Shown here: piece by piece, positions 37,690 to 48,171 of the stretch
Numbering within the stretch: position 1 is the first letter of the stretch
How the letters are laid out: every line of letters begins with the position of its first letter
NCBI GenBank assembly: GCA_025765615.1
Contig: JAIVFJ010000007.1
Coordinates: 62,001 to 126,000, forward strand
Source of the DNA: Zopfochytrium polystomum
Taxonomy: Eukaryota; Chytridiomycota; Chytridiomycetes; Chytridiales; Chytridiaceae
Reading direction: 5' to 3'
Length of the DNA: 64,000 bases
The notes under the pieces: generated by a model
Seen by the model: the letters and a program-made list of their open reading frames with translations, nothing else
Databases searched by the model: none
What the model was told of the DNA's origin: nothing
Program-made: the position numbers and the translations under genes

Positions 37690-37729
37690 GGTCCGCGATG
37701 ACGTGGCTGGTCCGCGATGACGTGGCTGG
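37690..37729. repeat. 19-bp direct tandem duplication
   Basis: ggtccgcgatgacgtggct occurs twice back to back and carries a TGACGTGG (CRE/bZIP-like) core in each copy. It lies between eL41 and the TIR-ankyrin gene's 3' end. The rest of 37258-38432 shows no supported gene; weak minus-strand open stretches at 38.1-38.4 kb have no recognisable family. Confidence 0.65.
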
Positions 37730-38432
37730 GCAAAGCGCGATGCTGTCGGAGTGGTTTGCTGTTCTTTTCCCCCTTATCCTTTTTCGCTCCATCTCTCTCC
37801 TTGTCCCCGTTCCTTGCTTCCATCCTCTCACTCTCTCTCGCTTTATCCCCTCCCCCTATTCCAGGTATTAACCGAGAAAAAAAAAAAAGAAGCGACAACG
37901 ATTCGTGCTTGACACATCCGCCTAGTTGATGGGACTTTAAGCCTTTGGCCCATGGCAAGGTCAGTGCGTTGACACTGCCGATTCGGCCGCTTCGTTTTCC
38001 TCGGTTAATTCAGCGACTTGCAAAGTCGACGCAATGCACGCACCGCTGGGAACCTCGCTGGGAACCGGCAGGCCCAGAAAGCGTAAGCTCACATTGCTTT
38101 GGCGGTGACAGCCACCTTCGGACCACCCTCACTGGAGGAAATTTTTAAAGTGGTGTTTCGCCGAAACGCTGGTATGTTCAAGTCGATTCCTGCCCAACGA
38201 TAAGATGGATGCCTGACTAATGAAGCTTTCTGTGGCACGCTGAACAAAATAATAAACATATCGCCTCTGCCGTTCACCCTGCCGGGTTAATACTTCAAAT
38301 AATTTTGGGGGAGAATGGCTCTTTGCAACAGCTCCGTCACCACCGACAGTTCGCCGCATCTTTTGATTACAACCAAAGTAAAAGTAGTGTGGCCTCATCC
38401 AACTTGATCTCGTCTTCCATGCCTAAACAGAG

Positions 38433-41400
38433 TCAGTGCCGGCCAGCCAGCCTTTCCAACGTCTGCGCAAGGAAAACGTAACCCTTTTCTCCGGCGACTT
38501 CCGCAGCCGTCTGGCCTTTGATAGCGTCCTTGATACCGAACGGGACGCCCAGCCTCACTAGCTTACGCGCGGCCTCTGTCAGATAATTCTCGTTGAACTG
38601 CGCTGACCGACTCAACAAGGCGTGCAACGCCGACCCGGCGCCCCACTCCGCCTCGCCCGTGGTCGCGGCCGCGTCCGTCCCTTCAATCGCCAGCAGCGTC
38701 TCCGGGTTCGAATCCTGCACCACGGCAAAATGGACGGCGGGGGTGCCGGCGGCGGTGCGCGCGTTGAGAAACGCGCGCACGACCGCCTCCCGCTCGTCAC
38801 CGTCGCCACACGCGCCGCGGACCTCGGCGACAAGCCACGCCGCCAGCTCCGGCTGCCGCCAGAGGCGCTCGTTGCGGCGGTTGGCCGACACCGCCCAGTG
38901 CAGCGGCGTCCACCCGTCCGCGTCCCGCGCGGTCAGCATCGCGAGCCAAGTCGTCGCGAACGGGACGGTCCCGCCGTCCAGCGTGCGTTTCAGGGCGTCG
39001 CGGACGGCGGTCGCGTCGCTGACGGTGCGGACGGCGTGGAGCACGTTTCGAGTCCATCCGACGCCGGACGTGGGGTGCACGCCGGAATGGACTGACGCGG
39101 GGTCTGCGCCATGGTCCTCGATGAGCGAGCGGATTCCGCTTCCGCGAAGAATGGGTGGCAGTGGGCCAAGGCCGTCGTCCAGGTCCAGCCGCGAGTGAAC
39201 ATCGGCACCCAAGTCGGTGACCAGGAGCTTCAAGGTTTCGGTGTGCGCCGTGCCGGAAGAGCATGCAATATGCAGCGCCCTCCGGGCATCCTCCTTTGTC
39301 AACAGCGGTGCTGCAGGAGGTCCGTCAGCTGCACTTTTTGAAATGTCCACGAATCGCCGGAGAGATTCAGTGCCATCGCTGCCGTTCAAAATCCCTTTGC
39401 TGCCCATGACGGCGCAAAGGATGCGCCCGGCGATTCTCGCGTCTGACAGGCAGGCACGTTTAACGCATTCGTCTTTTTCGAGCATATACTCAACCAGTGC
39501 CGAAGTTGAGCGTTTGCGTTGACAGACAGATTCGAAAGCGGACGCGACGGCTTCACCAAGCTCATCGTCGCCAGAACGACTCCATCGGCCTCCAGCGCTC
39601 TTGATTAACTCAGCAATTTCAATCAAGTTCTTGGATTCCACTTCATTGTCGTCGCGAAACTCGTTGATGTCGCACTGGGTGCCCAAGACTTGCGCAAGCG
39701 CTGTCTGCGGTGGTTTCGAGGACTCTGACCCGGCTTTGCAAACTTCACCGGTGTTGAGTATGTCGTCCAGCACCTCCTTTTCGCTCTGAAATCGATCAAT
39801 CACCCTCTTCGCGACCAAAACTTGTCCATATCGGGCCGCAAAGTGTACAGCGCGCCGCGCTTCTTCGACGACAAATGTCGAAGGAACCCCGAGTACGGCA
39901 GCGGCCACTGCGAGTCTTGTAAGAATAACATCCACAGCATCGTCTCGACCGGCTGCACCAGCGTAAGAAATCGGCTTCCAACCACGGTTGTCGTCTGCCA
40001 AAAGGAGTGACATCGCTTGCTGTGCCTGCTTCATCGATGTTTCGTCTGTTGCCGCAGCCATGGGCTTTGAGTCAAGAAGCTCCTCGAGGACCGCCACCAG
40101 CCCGCCGCAAGCGATCACATGCGCAAAAGTCTCCCCATTCACGGACCCAACCGCTTTGGTCGATTCCGCGCCATACCGCATGAGCACGCGAACGCTGCCG
40201 AGGTTCCCATTGCACGCCGCAACAAACAAGGGGGTCAGGCCGAGCACCGCGTCATGCTCCTCAAGGTGCCTCTTTGGGAAGGACTTGTCCTTTACTGATC
40301 GCTTCTTGGCGGTTTCGCACAGCAGCTCGACGAGCCGATCCACGCCTTCCTCTTGCGGCCCGCGGCCGTACTTGGCCGCGCGCCACAACGGCGTTCGCCC
40401 GTCCTTGTCCCTAGGACCACCATCGCATCCCTGCCCGAATGAGCGCCTCGGTCGCCTTCGTGGTATCCTCTATGCCCGTGCGTCTTCCGTCGGCGGCAAC
40501 GTGGATCGCCGTCTCCTTGCCCTCCCTCTCCATGACGCCGTCGACAGTTCTCATCGCGTCCAACAGCGGGCCAGGAAGCAAGATACGCTCAAGGAAATCG
40601 AGCGACGCCGGATAGGAGTTTTCGACTGCCGAATTCAGCAATGGCATTCGGGCTGTTCGGTCACGCCACTTGGAGATCGATTCGTAGCTTTGTGGTACTT
40701 TCATCGCATCAAGCAGGGTTTCCACGATGGATGCGCCCTTCAACCCGGCAAATACAGCGGTTCGGAGAGGAGTTTTCCCAGAAAATGAAGCCGTCCAAGG
40801 GTCTGCCCCATACTGAAGAAGAATATGAACAGCCTTCAGGGGTGCATCCTCCGCCGAATCTGGATCGTCAATACTTGATCCAAAACTACTCCAAGGCTTT
40901 TGAATCTCCAAGGAACATAAGGGAGTTTCCCCGTACACGTTCTCAGAGTTGAGACTGAATTTTGCTGCTCCTGCTGTGGTCATGGACGTGGACCGTGCCA
41001 CACCCTGAATTTGCCGAGGCGCGGCACCATTGGATGTTGGCGCCTCCCCGTCAGTCTCGGACAATGCAGTGTCGAAATATTCCTTTACAAGAAGCTCAAT
41101 CGTTCCAAACTTTCTTGCTTTCGCAGCGTAATGAAACACGGTATTGCCATCAATGTCCGTCTCGCTCAAACAGGTTTTCGATTCCGTCGGCCGTTGTTCT
41201 CGCTGATTTGATCATCGATTTGACGACGTCCGTCAAGCCCGCTGCGGAGACGCGCATCAAGAGCGTCTCCCCATCTTTCCCACGCAGATTGGAAAGCTGT
41301 GCAATGTCGCCCATATGTTGGAAGAGGAGGTCCACGAGGCCTGCACGCTCTCGGTGATCCATGTCGTCTCCGAACCGGGGAATGGTAAGAGCACAGTCCA

Positions 41401-44400
41401 GAGGAGTTTTGCCGTCCTTGTCCTTTCGATTCAAGATGCTGTCTTTCGCAGCGCTGGATTTCTCGTTATTTAAAACAATGCGAGCCATTTCGAGTCGACG
41501 ACCGGTCGGTAGTGGCCGCTGCTGAAGGCATATTGTGTGGAGAACAGTCTTCTCTGCTTCATCAAGCATTTTGGCAAGGTCTACACTTTTCTCCCTTGCA
41601 CGAGTCATGAGAAGTTCAAACGTCGAAACCGTCCCAACCTGGCTGCAACAGGCGTGAAGAGCGGTTTTGCCGTTGATCGATTCACAAAGATCAGCACCGG
41701 CGTCAAGAAAAAGCTTCACAGCATCGCGGAGGCGATGTTCGCGAGCTTCGGTCTTGTCATAAAACGAAGAAATGCCGTTCACCATGATTTTCGTCAGTGC
41801 CTCTGGTGTCCACAAAGAAGATCGCCTTAAGATCATCTGGATAATCGTCACACTTGGACCAGCGAATGCCGTTTTAAGAAGTTCTGGGTCCTCCAGCACG
41901 GCTTTACTGACGTCAGAGCCTGCCCATTCTATCAATGTCGAAGCAAGTTTGTCCCGATAGCAATTGATCGCGGATTTTATGAGCCCTTGCCACAAGCTTC
42001 TGTCAAGGGCTCCGGCAGCTTGAATCAAAACTTGGGCTATCTCTACTTCATCATCGCCGTTTTCCTCGCCGTAGCGGTATGAACTACAAAGAAGCGCAAG
42101 CGGTGTCTCACCATCGCTGTTCGTCGCGTTCACATTGGCACCCCATTCCACCAGTTTGCGAACCAGCTTTGAGTGATATCGGGAAACAGCATAGTGCAGC
42201 AACGTCCACTGCTTCTCGCCGTCAGGATCACTTGTGCTCAGCAGCAGTCGTTTCTTGGTTTCCGGTTCCTGGAAAACTACATGCTCGAGAACATTTACGA
42301 GACCGCCGATTGCGCAGGACGACGCAAAGGTGCGGCCTTCTTTTGTTTTAGCATCCGCTGATGCTCCGGCTTTCAAGAGAATATCAACGATGTCACCGTT
42401 GCCACGCATGGCGGCTGCAAGTAATGGAGTTGTTCCGTCTGAATAAGGAAGCTCCAGGTCGATGGAAGGGTCTGACAAAAGAATTTCTGCGGCGACTCTA
42501 AAGTTGTTGTACGCTGCATAGTAGATTGCCGTCCCATTGAATCCATCGCCATTCGGATAGTGATTAATGTTCGCACCAGCTTTCATCAACAAGCCAATAG
42601 CCTTTGAGGGAGAAAGCTTTGCTGTTAACACAACGATGAAAAAAGGATTACAGAAAGAAGGCACCTCTGGATGGTTTTGTATGGACGCGTTTATGATGGG
42701 CGTACGGTAGCCCATATCAAGGGGCTCAGTGTCCGCACCAGCCTCCAAAAGGAGCTGCAAAATGTCGGTCAATCCAGTTGCCGCAGCGATAGACAGAGCA
42801 GTGTCGCCGTAATTAGAAGGCCTCCTGTAGTTAAATTGACACCGTCCTGTGCCGAGAAGGAGGGCCACCATCGCCGCATCGTGCTGAAAAACGGCGATGA
42901 TTAGCGGGGTCCGTTTTTGAAGGTCGACGGCGTTGGGGTTGAGTTTGTCCGACCAAGGTTTGTCCGCGTCCAGCAGCATGCGGGCAAATTCAAGTTTCCG
43001 CGTCTCGCAGGCAATATGAAGGGGGTTTCGATGAGACCAATCAATAGCACTTGGATCTGCGGGAGGCTCGTTGTTCAGCAAGAGCAGGGCAACATCGGTG
43101 CTTCCCATTTGCGAGGCGACTCCAAGCGGTGTCATCTTATTGGCTTCGACGGCATGAACGTCGGCACCTTTTTCAAGGAGAATGCGCGCAATATCCACTT
43201 GATTGTAGCCTGCAGCGACGTGGAGGGGCGTTCGAAATTCGCGGTTTGAGCTGGACAACTGTGCTTTAGAGGTCCCTGTAGGCATTCCGTCCAACAGCAG
43301 CTTGACAACTTCAATTTGGCCTGCAGCTGTAGCTAAAAAGAGGCATGTTGCGCCAGAAGCGTCCTTGAGCATCAAAGCTTTTTCGTGTACGTCGACTTCT
43401 CCTACGAGAGCATGCAGGAATAGTCGAATGCAGGAGACGTGCCCGAGCTCGCAAGCGAGGTGTAAAGGAGTTTTCAAGTCGAAGGGGTCTGGTTCCAGTA
43501 TGGCCTCCGCCTTCTTCCTGGTATGATTTGTCGGAAAGTGATCCAAAAAGCTCTTGACGGCCTCAAAGACGTTGGATTGGCGACGAAGGGCGTCGAACAA
43601 ACTCGGTGGCATTTTCGCTTTTTTGCGAGCGTCGTCCCGCTTCTTATTGACGAGGGCGACTTGTCGTGACACAGCGCGGATGATCTGGGCCTTCATTACC
43701 TCTGTGTCGCCGAGCCGTGCGTCGATGTACAAAACATTACCCATATCAAAGCCGATTTCTGACAGCATCCACCGGGGGTAATCCCCACTCTTTGGTTTGT
43801 CACCCACTGTGCAGTAAAGGATTTGTCGGATTGTCAGTCGTTGTCAACGCAAACGGGGTGGCCTAACCAATGACAGGTATCACAGCGAGTTTAAGTTGAT
43901 GTTTTGCAAAAAACCACTCTTTCTTGCAGTTATCACTCTTGACGTACTCGTCACTGATGTAGGCGACGACAATGGACGCTCGTGAAAGCGCCTCCACCAG
44001 CTGGCTGAACAGAGGTTCCCCGTCGCCGAGTTTAGCCACGTCCAACCAGGACTCAAACCCTTTGTCAATTAGCCATTTGTGTACATCCCGTGGGTCCAGC
44101 GGTCCAACAGCCTGCAATGCAGAGGGTTTGTTCTGGCCCTGTTTTATTTCAGAGTTTACTTGCGTACTGTGATATCGGTTAGACTATTGGAAGATTTGCG
44201 CCGTTGCCCATATACCGGCTGTTTCTCCAGCAATAGCTGTTGAACACCATTGGCGGCTCGTCCGTGATGTCATTTGCGCTTTTGACGGCTGCCACTTTCG
44301 GAGCAGCTGCAGCGTTGGCAGCGGCGCCATTTCTTGTTGAGGTGGCGGTGGCGGTGGCGGGGGCAGCCACGGGCAGTGATGGCTCGACCAATTTTCCAAC

Positions 44401-45180
44401 AGACACAGGTTCATGGGATGGCTGCGCCACGACGGGTTGTTGTGCTGCTTGCGTTTCAAGTAGCGTGAGCATTCTCGCAGCAAGACCCAACCGCCGCTCC
44501 TCTAGGTCCAGCCTCCTCTCCTCAAGAGCCAGCCAGCGATGCTCCACCGAGACCCACGGGTCCGTCTCGCTCACATCGACTTGGTTGGTGGCAGAACCGC
44601 GGTAAACTTGGGGGTGGGTGACTGTTTTGAACCGCGCTGCGCCTGGGAGAGGCGGCGGCGGGTCTGTATTAAAGAAAGGCGGGACGTTCATCCGACCGAG
44701 GGACGACTCGCGCGGGAGGATGGAGAGATAAGCGGAGTGCGGAGGCGAGTCGGGGAGGTCCATAGCCGAGTCCAGGCTGGTGGGCGAGGAGGTCAAGGAG
44801 AGGGCCGAGGGCGAAGGCGGCGAGGCCGCGGTTCCGGAGAGTGACGGATGTGCTGACCGGCTGCGCGAGCCCATGGCAGACAGCCTTCCGTTTCTGGCTG
44901 TTCTTGGTGGCGAGGGCGGAGATGTCGGCGCGGCACCTACGGGCGATGGAGAGGGCGATATAAGCCCCCATATTGGCTGCAGCCAGCCGCTGCTGCCGCC
45001 ACCGCCACCGCCTGCCGAGGGACGGCGTGGCGACGGCCGGTTTGCCTGGGGCGGTCGGTAAACGGCGGCGGCGGCGGCGGCGGGGCTGTCGCCGTTGTAG
45101 TTGTTGGTGTCGTCGCGTGTCTTAGCTGCTGTCCTCATCCGCTTGTCTCCGCTTCTGTTGAGAGAAATTGACAAGGGCAT
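38433..45180 (-). CDS. Giant TIR-ankyrin repeat protein
   Basis: About 2,150 residues in 5-6 exons. Residues 1 to about 320 are Pro/Ser/Gly-rich and disordered, with a coiled-coil patch (LEERRLDLEERRLGL). A TIR domain follows: VFNSYCWRNSR, VGPLDPRDVHKWLIDKGF, SWLDVAKLGDGEPLFSQLVE, ASIVVAYISDEYVKSDNCKK, EWFFAKHQLKLAVIPVI. The Glu in NCKKEW sits where plant and bacterial TIR NADases have their catalytic Glu, so enzymatic activity is possible (inference). From about residue 430 there are 25 or more ankyrin repeats (FDLKTPLHLACELGHVSCIR, NREFRTPLHVAAGYNQVDIA and similar) to LAQTLERLAGRH. Two +1 breaks lie in the ankyrin region, near 41166-41185 and 40411-40432; both restore perfect repeat spacing. 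The first ankyrin exon is open for 2.66 kb. Architecture resembles innate-immune or cell-death receptors. Confidence 0.88.
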
Positions 45181-45550
45181 GCTGTTGTGTAAACAGTCTT
45201 CTCTGACTTAGTGAGTAGAAGGAGTGAATGAAGTGGAGATTTGTGTTTGTGGGTGGTCCTTCTCCCCACATTGGAGAAAGAAAAAAACTTTGCTACATAT
45301 GAAAAATTGATACATAATGATGATATGCACACTATAATAGTTGCTAGGCAAGCATGACTGGCACAGGGTAAAAACCTCCCCTGATAGAGGAGGAAAACTG
45401 TTAACACCACGTTTCCGTTCCACTTAATACTTGGAGCATTTGTCAACAGCGCAAGCCAGCCCAGGTCTGCATTGGCGGTGGCTCACTCTCCCATTGGGCA
45501 TCGTGAGAACGATAACTGACAGTCACAATAGGTTTGGGTCTTGTGAGGAC
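45181..45550. other. Upstream region of the TIR-ankyrin gene
   Basis: No gene seen. AT-richer than the flanks; probably promoter and leader of the TIR-ankyrin gene. Confidence 0.4.
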
Positions 45551-47955
45551 GACAGGCCGTCAAGCCTGTGACCTCAAATAAAAGAGTGTATACCCACTTT
45601 TTCACTGATAATTGTGAGGATTATCCACCCGTCTCGAAGCGCGTTATACACGCATTCGGCTTGGACTCTGCTGTATATATTATTATTTTATTATTATTGG
45701 TTGTCCACATAAGCCACCGACTGACACTTGTTGTCGCGCCTGCGTCACCTGTCACTATTATTATTTGTGCCATTATTATTATTATTATTCTGTACAATGG
45801 CTGCAGACCGAGTGACTCAGTGTCTGCTCAACTGCTGGCATAAGGCTTCCTTGCTCAGTGGTTAGAGCGCTCCCTTCAATTGGGAAGGTGCCAAGTTCGA
45901 GACATGCAGACTGTTGGGCTGCAAAGTCCACCATGTCCAGCTAATAACCCCTCACTTTTGGAATGACTAAGGACTGAACCACTTCTGTGGGAGAAGTGCA
46001 AAGTCCAGATGCCCAGCTACCATGATGTAATGCCTCATATGAGTGGTATGAGAAGACAGGGCTTTTCTTTCTCTTTCTGTTGATGATTTTTACTTATTTT
46101 TTCAATTAGTATTTTCCTTTGTTTTGGCTCTTTTTCTTGGTTTATCTTTTATTTAGTTGTTTGTTTACTGTCTCTCTTTGTGTGTCTTTCTTTCTTTTTG
46201 TGGCTGTGGTGAGTGTCTTCTTGTCTGCACCAATCATTTCTTGCCAGTTCCTCCACCCCCCCCTCCACTCTGCTCTGGTGGCTGTCTGCCAAGAAATGGC
46301 CCCATGATTCTCTGAGCTGTCTCTCTTTGTTGATGGCTCAGCCCCATTTGGTGAATCACCCATCCATTCTGTTTTTTACTGTTTTATTTATTGTTTTGTT
46401 GTTTTGTATGTGTTTTCCCTCCTTTTTCCTCTCCTCCCTGTGATTCCAACCCTCTCCTATTTAAACTGCTGCCCCCCTTTCTTGTTGACTGTGAGAACTG
46501 TACCTGAAGTCCCTTGCCTGCCCTTTTCTTCCTGACTGTGTGTATGAGCTGGGGGTTGCAGTCCCCTGGTGTGTGACAGGAGGTTGAAGTCCTCTTGGCC
46601 ATGATGGCAGTGTGCTGGGTTCACGCCCCAGTGCACCTCACCAATTCTACATACTGTTTGGGTTGGACTGGGTAGGAGCCACTTGGTGATGGAAGGATAG
46701 AGGGTAAATCTGTGGTGGTGCCTCTAGGTTCCTGTCAATACATCTAGTCAAATCCAGGTCTCTCAAGGTGATATGAATGAGCTGGCTGGTCAGGTACTGC
46801 TGCAGAAATGGTCTCTCAGGTATGCCCCCATCTCCCTGGTTGTTGGCTCCTGTGGCCTCTGGTGGGCCTGGTCTTCACTGGGTTCAGACCCTCTTTCTCT
46901 CAGATTAATGCCTGTGATGTCATGGTGTCACACTTGTGTGTGGGAGTGGGTTTTAACCTTCCTTGCTTCTAAGATAGGGGATTCCTCTGGCCTGGTGAGG
47001 CAGATGTCTGTGTCCTAGTAGGATGAAGCAAGAAGAGTCCCACTGTCTCCCACCCTGTGTGCCCCCTCCTTGGATTGAGTTGGAACTTCTCTTGGGAGTG
47101 AGACAAGATGTGTCTGGTTCTGTTAAGTGGAAGACAGTTCTGGTTTGATCCAACAGGCATCTCTGCACACTAACTGTTCCTTGTGTTTGCCCTTTGTGTC
47201 CAACCCCCTCCAACTTAGGGCTTGTCTTTGGCAGAGAGGGAGCTGGTGCTCCAAGGTGGTGGCTCCAACAGGTTGGGACCTGGCCACTTTCCTCCCCACT
47301 CTCTTGCCTTCCCCCTTGGCTTCTGCCTTGGGAAGGAGCTGGCACAGATTGGTTGGTGCTGCCTTAGGCGCCCCCTTTGTTGCCCTAAGTCTCATTCCTT
47401 ACCGAGTGATTCGATCCCTTTGGCTTTGCCATTGGGGTTTCTCTGTGTCTTGGACCAGAGGCATTTTGCACTTTCTTTTGTGATTGTGCCACCTTTGTCA
47501 CACTTTTCTTATGTTTCCCTTTTAGATGTGTGATAACTGCTCTTTTTTGTGTTTAAAGAGTTTCTTTTGTGTTTGATGATGGGCTTTAGTAGACTCCAAA
47601 TACATTTTCCTGTCTGGTGACCCCTAGACACCTTCTTTTGCCCCTTTTCATTAGATAGGATTGGTATTTAGGCCATTGCTCTATTTCCACCTCCAGCCCA
47701 GGGTGAGGAGATTGAGAGAGCACAGTCTCACAGTCTGTCTTCTGCCTCTTGCTGCTAACCAGTCAGTTCCAACTAACAGTAGCAAAAGCCGTCCCAATAA
47801 TAAAGATGGGTTATCCACAAATACACTTTGATGACACCTTGGAAACTAAAGAACTGGGAATAATAATAGGGGTCCTAATCCTTGTGGTTTTGTTACAGGT
47901 ATGTATGTTTTTACAAATAAAATCCCAAGACTTTATCACTGAGACCTCTGTGTAG
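45550..47955. mobile_element. CpG-depleted block, probable decayed methylated element
   Basis: From about 45.9 to 47.95 kb I count only around half a dozen CG dinucleotides, while TG and CA are abundant; flanking genes have dozens per kilobase. It has no conserved protein. ATT-rich repeats (45678-45790) and a tRNA-like sequence (45844-45907) mark its left end. The change back to CpG-rich sequence at about 47955-47985 is abrupt. This pattern is what CpG methylation followed by deamination leaves in old transposons. No terminal repeats or transposase were found, so the class is unknown. Confidence 0.5.
45844..45907 (+). repeat. tRNA-like sequence, possible SINE head
   Basis: Contains an A-box-like TTGCTCAGTGG, continuing into TTAGAGCG as in a D arm. 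An anticodon-arm-like TCCC-TTCAATT-GGGA hairpin and a B-box-like AGTTCGAGACA follow. The acceptor stem does not pair, so it is not a working tRNA gene. A Pol III promoter fused to a CpG-depleted body suggests a tRNA-derived SINE. Confidence 0.5.
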
Positions 47956-47959
47956 TCTC

Positions 47960-48140
47960 ACACTGGTACAGCGACTTGAGCTTGGCAAAGATCTCGGGGT
48001 ACGCGGGTGCGCGGATTGCAGCTTGCCGATCTCTTTCATGGACAAGATGGAGAGCGGGATGACGAAGGCAGAGCGCCGGTGGTGGCTGATCGTGTCGCGG
48101 CGGCAGAGTTAACATGTCAAAGGTTTCAAATGGGACGGAA
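47960..48140 (-). other. Possible isolated coding fragment
   Basis: CpG-rich sequence just beyond the depleted block. On the minus strand it reads ISHHRRSAFVIPLSILSMKE and continues, in a neighbouring frame, PAYPEIFAKLKSLYQCETT up to the block's edge. It looks like real protein sequence but has no start, no stop and no recognised family; possibly a gene tail cut by an insertion. Confidence 0.3.
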
Positions 48141-48171
48141 ACAATGTTCGGGCTCTGTAATTACAACAACT

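Noticed and set aside
45844..45907. Functional tRNA gene
   Set aside because: The acceptor stem does not pair and the T-arm is imperfect; better read as a tRNA-derived repeat.
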